From Pacificimonas sp963710205 (GTDB taxonomy: Bacteria > Pseudomonadota > Alphaproteobacteria > Sphingomonadales > Sphingomonadaceae), in assembly GCA_963710205.1 (NCBI GenBank), contig CAVPZG010000005.1, positions 248,001 through 312,000 of the forward strand: a DNA stretch of 64,000 bases, given 5' to 3'. Position 1 is the first letter of the stretch, and each line of letters starts with the position of its first letter. Shown here in pieces: positions 57,452 through 64,000 of this stretch. Below the pieces are notes generated by a model. It had not been told where the DNA came from, did no database searches, and saw only the letters and a list, made by a program, of their open reading frames with translations. Position numbers and translations under genes: made by a program.

Positions 57452-57708
57452 CAGCCACCTGTGACCGGAGGAAAAACCCCAAGCTCGGCGCCGTCATGGA
57501 CAGGAGCGTCAAGAGTCACGAATTCATGATCCAGCGCAAATCGAAGCTGGTCCAGATCCGCAAGGATTTCGGCATGGCCTGCGCTTCTGGTTTTGAGGGC
57601 GCCGAGGACATCGGCGACGGTCTTCAAGCTGTCCGGCAGTTCGACGATTTCACCGTCGCGCCCGATCGCTTCGCGCACACGGGCGAAATAGAGCAATTCC
57701 AGCTTCAT
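57451..57708 (-). CDS. moaD: Molybdopterin synthase sulfur carrier subunit
   Basis: An 85-residue ubiquitin-like MoaD whose C-terminal GG (GVFPPVTGG) carries the thiocarboxylate used by MoaE. The N terminus MKLELLYFARVREAIG is typical. ATG 57708 overlaps the pgsA stop (ATGA), so all three genes form one translationally coupled run. The open frame extends upstream but that is inside pgsA. Confidence 0.93.
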   Translation of the reverse strand: MKLELLYFARVREAIGRDGEIVELPDSLKTVADVLGALKTRSAGHAEILADLDQLRFALDHEFVTLDAPVHDGAELGVFPPVTGG

Positions 57709-58262
57709 GTCATATGCTTCAAGCCTGCCCGCAGATAATCCCAGCCGGTGATCAGGGTCAGGACCGCGGCGATCCACAGACAGACGACGCCGACCTGCAT
57801 CGAGGGCAGGTAAGGCATCTTCTCGATGGAAAATCCATGCAGGATCAGGGCACCGAGCGACACCATCTGGAACGCCGTCTTCCATTTGGCGAGCTTCGAT
57901 ACGGGAACGGATACCTGCACGCCGCCGAGAAATTCCCGCAGACCGGAAACGACAATTTCGCGCAGGAGGATGATCATGGCGGCAAGCGTGGTGATCCCAA
58001 GAATGATGTCGTTCTCGATCAGCATGACGATGGCGGCCACGACCATGACCTTGTCGGCGATGGGATCGAGGAACTGGCCGAGTTTCGAGACGGTTCCCTG
58101 CGACCGCGCCAGATAGCCGTCCAGATAGTCTGTTGCACCGGCAACCGAATAAAGAAGAAATGCAGCCAGATAGCCGGGCCAGTTCGCCTGCCACATGACA
58201 AGGATCAGCACCGGAACGACGACGATCCGGGACAGGGTCAGCAGGTTTGGCAGGCTGTACAT
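57705..58262 (-). CDS. pgsA: CDP-diacylglycerol-glycerol-3-phosphate 3-phosphatidyltransferase
   Basis: PgsA makes phosphatidylglycerophosphate, the precursor of phosphatidylglycerol and cardiolipin. The 185-residue membrane protein has the CDP-alcohol phosphotransferase motif DG-x2-AR-x8-G-x3-D-x3-D in LDGYLARSQG and LGQFLDPIADK near residues 48-72, plus four or more hydrophobic helices. It starts MYSLPNLLTLSRIV at 58262. It is first in a coupled run with moaD and moaE; this pairing with molybdopterin genes is common in alphaproteobacteria. Confidence 0.95.
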   Translation of the reverse strand: MYSLPNLLTLSRIVVVPVLILVMWQANWPGYLAAFLLYSVAGATDYLDGYLARSQGTVSKLGQFLDPIADKVMVVAAIVMLIENDIILGITTLAAMIILLREIVVSGLREFLGGVQVSVPVSKLAKWKTAFQMVSLGALILHGFSIEKMPYLPSMQVGVVCLWIAAVLTLITGWDYLRAGLKHMT

Positions 58263-58297
58263 TGCAGGCCCACCCCTAGGCGAAATGTTCCCGGGGC

Positions 58298-59131
58298 TCA
58301 ATCAAGCAGTAGCGTCCCCTCTATGACGTCGACGCAGCCGCCCCCCAGTATCGCGCGATCGTCCTCTAACCGGCAATCGACATATCCACCCCGTTCACTG
58401 GCCTGATAGGCGCGAAACGCCCCTCGGTTCAGCTGTTCGGTCCAGTAAGGCGTCAGGATGGCATGCGCTGCGCCCGTGACGGGGTCCTCATTGATACCTG
58501 CCCCTGGCGCAAACACCCGGCTGACCACATCATAATCGCTCCCCGTGTCAGCGGGCGCGGTCGCTATGACCAGCAAATTGCCGAGTTTCGCCATCGCACC
58601 GAAATCCGGCGAGAGCGCGAGGATATCGGCCTGGCTGTCGAAGCGGGCGAGAAAGCTGTCCTCGGCAGCCGTGGTGGTGACCCGCAATTCCCGCGGCGCG
58701 TGCCCGAACGTTGCCGCAAGAGGCCCGTTCGCGATCGGCTTTGTCTGCCAGGCGGGGAGGCTGAGCGCATAGCGGTTCCCGTCGCGCGCGACGCCCAGGA
58801 TGCCGGCGCCCTTCAGCGTTTTGAAACGGACATGGGCACGGTCAGGCTCCTCCGTCAGGATCACATGACCCGACGCCAGTGTCGCATGGCCGCACATTTC
58901 AACTTCAACGGCAGGCGTGAACCACCTGAGCTGATAATCGGCCTCTCCGCTTGGATCGGGGGCGATCCAAGCGGTTTCCGCCAGATTATGCTCGCGCGCG
59001 ATTTTCTGCATCAAACGGTCGCAGGGAAATTCATCGACGCGGTAGACGGCGGCGCTGTTTCCCTCGAAGGCGCGCGACGCGAATGCGTCTATGTGGCGGA
59101 AGGAAGCTCGTCTTCCGGGTTTATCGGACAA
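58298..59131 (-). CDS. PhzF-family isomerase/epimerase-like protein
   Basis: A 277-residue protein of the PhzF phenazine-biosynthesis-like family. Conserved parts are HIDAFASRAFEGNSAAV near residue 12, HNLAETAW with the catalytic glutamate near 48, RWFTPAVEVEMCGHATLASG near 69 and GINEDPVTGAAHA near 215. No phenazine genes are nearby, so it is a general member with unknown substrate. The start is TTG 59131, 7 bases after a strong GAGGAGG site inside the upstream CDF gene; the two overlap by 43 bases on the same strand. Confidence 0.87.
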   Translation of the reverse strand: MSDKPGRRASFRHIDAFASRAFEGNSAAVYRVDEFPCDRLMQKIAREHNLAETAWIAPDPSGEADYQLRWFTPAVEVEMCGHATLASGHVILTEEPDRAHVRFKTLKGAGILGVARDGNRYALSLPAWQTKPIANGPLAATFGHAPRELRVTTTAAEDSFLARFDSQADILALSPDFGAMAKLGNLLVIATAPADTGSDYDVVSRVFAPGAGINEDPVTGAAHAILTPYWTEQLNRGAFRAYQASERGGYVDCRLEDDRAILGGGCVDVIEGTLLLD

Positions 59132-60027
59132 AAATGATCCTCCTCGATCTCGCTGTCATCCATATGCCCGCGCGGATCGATATGAATGAGCAGTTCCGTG
59201 CCGGGATAGTCTCGCAAGACCGCCATTTCCACCCGCTCGGAAATGTCATGCGCCTCTTTCACGGTCAGGTCGGGATCGACCCACATGTGAAACTGCACGA
59301 AATCCTGGTCGCCGGCGCGGCGCGTCCTCAATTCATGCACGCCGTGAACGTCGGGCAGCATGGAGATCATATTGAGAAGCTGCTGCCGCTTCAGTTCCGG
59401 CCATTCCCGGTCCATCAGCATATCGATTGCGCGCCTGGCGGCGTGAAAAGCGGTCCAGGCCAGCCAGAGGGCAATGCCGAAGCCGAACACGGGATCGGCG
59501 CCGGAGAAACCGATGCTTGCCAGGAAAAGCGCCGCGATGACGGCGATATTCAGCGCCAGGTCGGACTGGTAGTGCAGGCTGTCGGTTTCAATGGCGAGCG
59601 ATCCCGTCTGTTTCGCAACGCGCTTCTGATAGATGACCAGCATGAAGGTGACGGCGATCGCGAACAGCGAGACGCCGATACCATAGACAGGCTGCGTCAC
59701 TTCGGCAGGGCTGAAGAACCGCGCGCCCGCGCGCCAGGCTATGGCAAGCGCGCTTATCCCGATCAGCATCGTCTGGAACAGGGCGGCAATCGCCTCGGCC
59801 TTGCCATGGCCAAAGCGGTGTTCCTTGTCGGCGGGTTCCGCGGCGACGCGAACGGCGAAGAAGGTGACGAGCGAGGCGACCAGGTCGAGCCCGGTGTCGG
59901 CCAGCGAGCCGAGCAGGGCAACCGACCCGGTCTGCAAGACAGCCCAGGTCTTCGCGCCCAGCAGCATGAGCGCAGCCGAGACCGAAGCGATGGCCGCGCG
60001 CCGCATCAATGTGCCCCGTTCCGTCAT
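59089..60027 (-). CDS. Cation diffusion facilitator transporter
   Basis: A 312-residue metal efflux protein of the CDF family, exporting zinc, iron or similar divalent ions. Membrane helices lie near residues 10-30, 37-57, 75-95, 110-130, 150-170 and 178-195. Metal-site residues are in SLADTGLD near 42 (first site) and HYQSDLALN near 150 (second site). A cytoplasmic domain follows from about residue 205 with a VHELRTRRAGDQDFVQFHMWVD region, given in part. It lies 10 bases after pdxH on the same strand and overlaps phzF by 43 bases. The tail ends in an unusual charged EEDHF stretch. Confidence 0.9.
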   Translation of the reverse strand: MTERGTLMRRAAIASVSAALMLLGAKTWAVLQTGSVALLGSLADTGLDLVASLVTFFAVRVAAEPADKEHRFGHGKAEAIAALFQTMLIGISALAIAWRAGARFFSPAEVTQPVYGIGVSLFAIAVTFMLVIYQKRVAKQTGSLAIETDSLHYQSDLALNIAVIAALFLASIGFSGADPVFGFGIALWLAWTAFHAARRAIDMLMDREWPELKRQQLLNMISMLPDVHGVHELRTRRAGDQDFVQFHMWVDPDLTVKEAHDISERVEMAVLRDYPGTELLIHIDPRGHMDDSEIEEDHFCPINPEDELPSAT

Positions 60028-60037
60028 GGTCGTACCG

Positions 60038-60625
60038 TCATGGATAGAGCATGTGCGTTGCCCAGCCGCCGTCATCGTCACGTTCGTAAATATAGCGCTC
60101 ATGCAGGCGGCTGCGCTGGTCTATCCAATATTCGAAGCGGTCAGGCATGACGCGCCAGCCGGACCAGTGCTGCGGTCGGGGGACATCGCCGCCTGCGAAT
60201 TTCGCCTCATATTCCGCGACGCGCGCCTTCAGCGTTGCCCGGTCATCGAGTTTGCTCGACTGCATGCTGGCCCATGCGCCGATCTGCGATCCGCGCGGAC
60301 GGCTGGCGAAATAGCTGTCGGCCTCGGCATCGGTCACAGGCTGCGCTTTTCCCTCGATCCGGATCTGACGGCGAAGCGACTTCCAGTAGAACAATAGCGA
60401 AACCGCCTGATTTGCCGCGAGTTCGTCACCCTTGCGGCTGGTAAGATTGGTATAGAAGACAAATCCGCCCTCTGACACATCCTTCAGCAGCACCATGCGC
60501 ACGGACGGCGTGCCGCCCGTCGTTGCGGTGGCGAGCGCCATGGCATTGGCGTCGTGCGGTTCACCGGCTTCGGCCTCGGTCATCCAGGTGTCGAACAGGG
60601 CGAAGGGGGTGTGGGGCAAATCCAT
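60038..60625 (-). CDS. pdxH: Pyridoxamine 5'-phosphate oxidase
   Basis: PdxH oxidises pyridoxine or pyridoxamine 5'-phosphate to PLP with FMN. The 195-residue protein shows VRMVLLKDVSEGGFVFYTN near residue 42, SRKGDEL, LFYWKSLRRQIRIEG near 78, SRPRGSQIGAWAS near 107, and the C-terminal RLHERYIYERD and WATHMLYP. I start it at ATG 60625; the frame is open further upstream. It heads a run with the CDF and PhzF genes. Confidence 0.95.
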   Translation of the reverse strand: MDLPHTPFALFDTWMTEAEAGEPHDANAMALATATTGGTPSVRMVLLKDVSEGGFVFYTNLTSRKGDELAANQAVSLLFYWKSLRRQIRIEGKAQPVTDAEADSYFASRPRGSQIGAWASMQSSKLDDRATLKARVAEYEAKFAGGDVPRPQHWSGWRVMPDRFEYWIDQRSRLHERYIYERDDDGGWATHMLYP

Positions 60626-60745
60626 GATGACGGATGTATGCGTGGCCCGCGCGGCCTTCAACCATGATCTTTGCGGCTGTTTCGCAGTAGCTTGCGGCAC
60701 GGCGGCGAAGACCCTATCTGAGCTGTATTATCAGGCTAGGGCAGT

Positions 60746-60766
60746 GGAATATCGGCTGGATATTCC
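60746..60766. promoter_or_regulatory. Inverted repeat upstream of the dnaJ-like gene
   Basis: GGAATATC (60746-60753) and GATATTCC (60759-60766) are perfect reverse complements with a 5-base centre. It lies 26 bases before the dnaJ-like start in a 166-base gap and may be an operator or a leader stem. Confidence 0.5.
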
Positions 60767-60791
60767 GCGCTCATTATGGTGACGGATTTAT

Positions 60792-61733
60792 ATGGCAGAC
60801 CTTTACTCGAGACTTGGCGTGGCGCGCGGCGCGGACGAGAAGGAGATCAAGTCCGCCTATCGCAAGCTGGCGAAAGAGCTGCATCCCGACAAGAACAAGG
60901 ACAATCCCAGGGCGGCGGAACGCTTCAGTGACGTGACGAAGGCCTATGACATTCTGTCCGACAAGGACAACCGCGCGAAATATGACCGCGGCGAGATTGA
61001 CGAGAATGGCGACCAGAAGGCGCCGTTCGGCTTTGGCGGCGGGCGTGGTCCGCAGCCGGGCGCGGCGAGCGGCGGCGGGTTTGGTGGTTTTGGTGGCGGC
61101 TTCGGCGGCGGCGGGCAGGATTTTGGCGGCGCGGACGATCTGCTGAACGAACTGTTCGGACGGAGGGGCGGCGGCAATCCGTTCGGACAGCCGCCGCCGC
61201 GTGCGCGGCCGCAGCCAGGGGCGGATGTGCAGTACAGGCTACCCGTCTCGTTTGAGGATGCCGCGGAACTGAAACCGCAGCGCGTGACCTTGCGCAGCGG
61301 CAAGACCATCGAGGTGAAACTGCCGCAGGGCTTTGAGGATGGCCAGACCATCAAGCTGACCGGGCAGGGCGAAGATGGCCCGGGCGGAAAGGGCAATGCG
61401 CTGATTACGCTCTCGATCAAACCGCATAAATTCTTTCGAAAGGACGGTGACGATATCCGCATCGACCTGCCTGTCCGGCTGGAAGAGGCCGTGCTGGGCG
61501 CGAAGGTGCGCGTGCCGACGACATCGGGCGGCGTCATGCTGACCTTGCCGCCAGGTACGAACGGCGGAACGACCATGCGGCTGAAGGGCAAGGGGTTTTC
61601 GAAAAAGCCGAGTGGGCGGGGCGACCAGCTCGTCACGATAGAGATCGCCATTCCCAAGGGCGACGCCGAGCTGGAAGCCTTTGTGAAGGGTTGGGATGCC
61701 GGGCGGGCGATAGATCCGCGCGCCAATCTGTAA
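60792..61733 (+). CDS. DnaJ-family co-chaperone, CbpA-like
   Basis: A 313-residue J-domain protein that stimulates DnaK. The J-domain (residues 1-68) contains the HPD motif in LHPDKNKDNPRA. A glycine- and phenylalanine-rich linker follows (about 75-125), then the C-terminal substrate domains. It lacks the four CxxCxGxG zinc repeats, so it is CbpA/type II, not canonical DnaJ. The membrane protein and fabI genes follow with short or overlapping junctions. An inverted repeat precedes its start. Confidence 0.92.
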   Translation: MADLYSRLGVARGADEKEIKSAYRKLAKELHPDKNKDNPRAAERFSDVTKAYDILSDKDNRAKYDRGEIDENGDQKAPFGFGGGRGPQPGAASGGGFGGFGGGFGGGGQDFGGADDLLNELFGRRGGGNPFGQPPPRARPQPGADVQYRLPVSFEDAAELKPQRVTLRSGKTIEVKLPQGFEDGQTIKLTGQGEDGPGGKGNALITLSIKPHKFFRKDGDDIRIDLPVRLEEAVLGAKVRVPTTSGGVMLTLPPGTNGGTTMRLKGKGFSKKPSGRGDQLVTIEIAIPKGDAELEAFVKGWDAGRAIDPRANL

Positions 61734-61740
61734 CGCGCTT

Positions 61741-62637
61741 TTGCTAAAGGATTATCTCGCTTCCGCGCGCGCGCTGCTTGCCAGCGGGCACCGGCCTGTC
61801 GAGGTATTGAAACGCGTTCTCTTTGGCGTGTTCGACGAAGGGTTTCTGCACGCCGGAAATCTTGCCTATCTGTCATTGCTGACGCTGTTTCCGTTTTTCG
61901 TCCTGATCGGAACCATCGCCGGGTTTCTGGGCCGGTCGGGCGACGGCGTGCGGGCCGTGCGCACGTTTCTGGAAACCGTGCCTCCAAGCGTTGCCGACGT
62001 GCTGGCGGAGCCCATCGCGGCGCTCTTGCGGCAGGGATCGGGCAGCCTCATCACCTTTTCCATCCTCGTCGCGCTCTGGACCAGCGCGAGCTATGTCGAG
62101 ACCATTCGGCTAATCCTGTACAGCGCCTATGGATTCAAGGCTGTCCGTCCAATCTGGCAGCGGCGATTGCTGAGTTTCGCCATCATCCTTGGAAGTGTCC
62201 TCCTGATGTTCATCGCCTTCGCCAGTCAGTTTCTGCTGACCGGTATCGAGCAGTTCATCGACCAATTGCTGCCGGGGCTGGACAGCAGCTTCATCAAGAG
62301 CGTGCGGCTGGGTCCGATCATCGCCCTGTTCATCGCGCTCTATATCCTGTTCACCAGCCTGACCCCGCGCGAATATCGAAAGGGTTGGCCGAAATGGCCG
62401 GGGGCGCTGGCGACCACGGCGACCTGGATCGGGGCGACGAACCTGCTGCCGTGGATATTAACAAACTTCTCGAACACCGACCGCTTCTATGGCCCGCTGG
62501 CAGGGGTGATGGTGACGCTGATCTTCTTCTTCATCGTCGGTCTGGGTTTCGTATTGGGCGCGCATCTGAACGCGGCGCTGGCATTGACCGCCAAAGCCGA
62601 GTTAGAAGGCGCGCAAACAGTAGAGGAAGATGTGTGA
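61741..62637 (+). CDS. YihY/virulence factor BrkB family membrane protein
   Basis: A 298-residue inner-membrane protein of the YihY/BrkB family, with about six hydrophobic helices (near residues 36-60, 92-118, 140-165, 192-212, 222-242, 252-278). Family signals are AYLSLLTLFPFFVLIG near 41 and SASYVETIRLILYSAYG near 115. Many members were once called RNase BN, but that assignment was wrong for E. coli YihY; function is unknown. Start TTG 61741 has no clear ribosome binding site and lies 7 bases after dnaJ. The stop overlaps the fabI ATG (TGATG). Confidence 0.86.
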   Translation: MLKDYLASARALLASGHRPVEVLKRVLFGVFDEGFLHAGNLAYLSLLTLFPFFVLIGTIAGFLGRSGDGVRAVRTFLETVPPSVADVLAEPIAALLRQGSGSLITFSILVALWTSASYVETIRLILYSAYGFKAVRPIWQRRLLSFAIILGSVLLMFIAFASQFLLTGIEQFIDQLLPGLDSSFIKSVRLGPIIALFIALYILFTSLTPREYRKGWPKWPGALATTATWIGATNLLPWILTNFSNTDRFYGPLAGVMVTLIFFFIVGLGFVLGAHLNAALALTAKAELEGAQTVEEDV

Positions 62638-63440
62638 TGGCGGGGTTGATGCAGGGCAAGCGCGGGCTGATCATGGGCTTGGCCAACGATCGCTCGCTGG
62701 CTTGGGGGATTGCGAAATCACTGCATGAACAGGGCGCGGAAATGGCGTTTTCCTATCAGGGTGAAGCGCTCAAGAAGCGCGTCGGCCCGCTGGCGCAACA
62801 GGTGGACAGCGATTTCCTGATCGAATGCGACGTGTCGAAGGAGGAGGCGATGGACGCCGCCTTTGCCCAGCTGAAATCACGCTGGGAAACGATCGACTTT
62901 CTGGTGCACGCCATTGGCTTCAGTGACAAGAACGAGCTCAGGGGGAAATATGCCGACACCAGCCTCGACAATTTCCTGATGACGATGAACATCAGCGTGT
63001 TCAGCTTCACCGCCTGCGCGCGCCGCGCCGCTGAAATGATGCCGAACGGCGGCAGTCTCGTCACCCTTACCTATTATGGCGCTGAAAAGGTTGTCCCGCA
63101 TTACAATGTCATGGGGGTTGCCAAAAGCGCGCTGGAAACGAGCGTGCAGTATCTGGCCAATGATTTCGGGCCGAAAGGCATACGTGTCAACGCGCTGTCG
63201 GCGGGCCCGATCAAGACGCTCGCGGCGTCGGGCATCGGCGATTTCCGCTATATTCTGAAGTGGAACGAGTTGAACAGCCCGCTGAGGCGCAATGTCACCA
63301 TCGAGGATGTGGGCGGGGCAGGACTGTACCTGCTAAGCGATCTGGCGTCCGGGGTTACGGGCGAAACGCACCATGTCGACGCAGGATATCATACCGTCGG
63401 CATGAAGCAGGAGGACGCGCCGGACATCGCGCTCGACTGA
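62637..63440 (+). CDS. fabI: Enoyl-ACP reductase (FabI)
   Basis: FabI reduces trans-2-enoyl-ACP in the last step of fatty acid elongation. The 267-residue protein has GLANDRSLAWGIAKSL near residue 14, DVSKEEAMDAAF near 66, the HAIGF motif near 95, and the catalytic tyrosine/lysine pair in YYGAEKVVPHYNVMGVAKSALE near 145-163, split here. It is the NADH-type, triclosan-sensitive FabI rather than FabK/FabV. ATG 62637 overlaps the YihY stop. Terminator follows. Confidence 0.95.
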   Translation: MAGLMQGKRGLIMGLANDRSLAWGIAKSLHEQGAEMAFSYQGEALKKRVGPLAQQVDSDFLIECDVSKEEAMDAAFAQLKSRWETIDFLVHAIGFSDKNELRGKYADTSLDNFLMTMNISVFSFTACARRAAEMMPNGGSLVTLTYYGAEKVVPHYNVMGVAKSALETSVQYLANDFGPKGIRVNALSAGPIKTLAASGIGDFRYILKWNELNSPLRRNVTIEDVGGAGLYLLSDLASGVTGETHHVDAGYHTVGMKQEDAPDIALD

Positions 63441-63461
63441 GTGGTGTCCCTATCAGAAAGG

Positions 63462-63497
63462 AAAGCCCGGAGTGCCAGTCTGGCGCTCCGGGCTTTT
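63462..63497. terminator. Bidirectional terminator between fabI and glnA
   Basis: A 16-bp stem with a single G-T wobble (63462-63477 with 63481-63496), 3-base loop, A-run on the left and T-run on the right. It can end both fabI and the convergent glnA transcripts. Confidence 0.92.
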
Positions 63498-63516
63498 CGC
63501 TTAACGCTGTCCGGGA

Positions 63517-64000
63517 TCAGCCGGAATAGTACATGTCGAACTCGACCGGGCTGGGGGCCATTTCCCAGCGCAGCAGTTCCTCCATCTTCAGGTCCATGTA
63601 ACTGTCGATCAGGGTATCGGTGAAGACGCCGCCCTTCGTGAAGATCTTGCGGTTCTTGTCGAGATGCGTCAGCGCCTCGCGCAGGGAACCGGCGACCGTG
63701 GGGACCCGCTTCAGCTGCTTCGGCGGCAGGTCATAGAGATTCTTGTCCATCGGCTGACCGGGATCGATGCGATTCTCGATACCGTCCAGGCCCGCCATCA
63801 GGATCGCCGTGTAGGCGAGATAGGGGTTTGCCAGCGCGTCGGGGAAGCGGAACTCCGCCCGGCGGCTCTTGTCGCCCGTACCATAGGGAATGCGGCAGGA
63901 CGCCGACCGGTTGCGGCTGGAATAGGCCAGCAGCACCGGAGCCTCGAAGCCCGGAACCAGACGCTTGTAGCTGTTGGTTGTCGGGTTGGTGAAGGCGTTG
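63517..64000 (-). CDS. glnA: Glutamine synthetase type I, 3' part (5' end outside window)
   Basis: GlnA makes glutamine from glutamate and ammonia. Only about the last 161 residues are visible. Conserved parts are NPTTNSYKRLVPGFEAPV, AYSSRNRSA, IPYGTGDKSRRAEFRFPD and the adenylylation site tyrosine in MDKNLYDLPPKQ. So the enzyme belongs to the GSI-beta type regulated by GlnE, whose gene is at 20.7-23.4 kb. The frame stays open to the window edge. The C terminus ends in MYYSG. Confidence 0.96.
   Translation of the reverse strand, partial: NAFTNPTTNSYKRLVPGFEAPVLLAYSSRNRSASCRIPYGTGDKSRRAEFRFPDALANPYLAYTAILMAGLDGIENRIDPGQPMDKNLYDLPPKQLKRVPTVAGSLREALTHLDKNRKIFTKGGVFTDTLIDSYMDLKMEELLRWEMAPSPVEFDMYYSG

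Noticed and set aside
57451..58194. Long 247-residue frame upstream-extended from moaD
   Set aside because: The extra part lies inside pgsA in another frame; the ATGA junction at 57705-57708 defines moaD.
58951..60150. 399-residue plus-strand frame across the CDF and PhzF genes
   Set aside because: Antisense shadow; both minus-strand genes have intact motifs.
1..64000. Mobile elements, prophage, integrases or CRISPR arrays
   Set aside because: No transposase, integrase, phage structural gene, terminal repeats or spaced direct repeats were seen; gene content is housekeeping or accessory chromosomal.

Overview
This window is a gene-dense, high-GC alphaproteobacterial chromosome segment. The gene content fits Sphingomonadales (a Sphingomonas/Sphingopyxis-like bacterium). 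It carries a PhyR/NepR/EcfG/PhyP-type general stress locus, a dusB(nifR3)-ntrB-ntrC operon, a fused ispDF, an NDUFS4-like complex I subunit, tig-clpP-clpX-lon-hupB in order, and a TonB receptor with its TetR regulator. I see no insertion sequence, prophage, plasmid or CRISPR signal. No stretch over 300 bases lacks a gene. The longest gap is about 270 bases, upstream of tonB.

Layout. 1-3.8 kb: the end of kdsA (cut by the window edge), a capsule-type ABC ATPase and an outer-membrane polysaccharide export lipoprotein, then phenylalanine 4-hydroxylase and chorismate mutase. 3.8-11.2 kb: polyprenyl diphosphate synthase, a complex I subunit, an acyl-CoA ligase, a MAPEG protein, uvrC, a folB/folM-like pair and an unknown exported protein. 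11.4-14.1 kb: tonB-exbB-exbD-exbD. 14.2-23.4 kb: an oxidoreductase, a lipoprotein methyltransferase, a frameshifted TPR gene, xth, erpA, an M23 peptidase, a DUF455 protein, bcp and a frameshifted glnE. 23.4-27.2 kb: the general stress response locus. 27.2-35.6 kb: xpaC/telA, rpsI/rplM, ctaA, merC-zur, dxs-tlyA. 35.7-42.7 kb: tRNA-Leu, tig, clpP, clpX, lon, hupB, tRNA-Val. 42.8-48 kb: methionine gamma-lyase with a divergent Lrp regulator, a cyclophilin, a second tRNA-Val, ratA, cinA and ispDF. 47.9-51.4 kb: dusB-ntrB-ntrC. 51.4-55.3 kb: tetR, a TonB receptor and an SDR. 55.4-64 kb: acpP-fabF, the pgsA-moaD-moaE run, pdxH-CDF-phzF, dnaJ-yihY-fabI and the 3' end of glnA.

How the genes work together. 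Nitrogen control is spread over the window: NtrB/NtrC, GlnE and GlnA, with the GlnA adenylylation tyrosine preserved. glnE appears broken by one extra base between its deadenylylating and adenylylating halves. Phenylalanine hydroxylase lies about 6 kb from a folB-folM-like pair that could make its pterin cofactor. The tonB/exb operon would energise receptors such as the one at 52-54 kb. The tig-clpPX-lon block is the housekeeping folding and proteolysis module.

The most unusual region is the stress locus. nepR lies tail-to-tail with ecfG, 2 bases apart, behind its own perfect GGAAC-N16-CGTT promoter. The same motif precedes a sensor kinase whose ATP-binding domain has lost its key residues, so a phosphatase role is likely. 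An unannotated 45-residue membrane peptide sits just upstream of ecfG. Other leads are two leader hairpins that bury ribosome binding sites, an apparent AUA start for tlyA, two single-base frameshifts, and a histone-H1-like tail on trigger factor. All assignments come from reading the sequence and from family knowledge; no database search was run.
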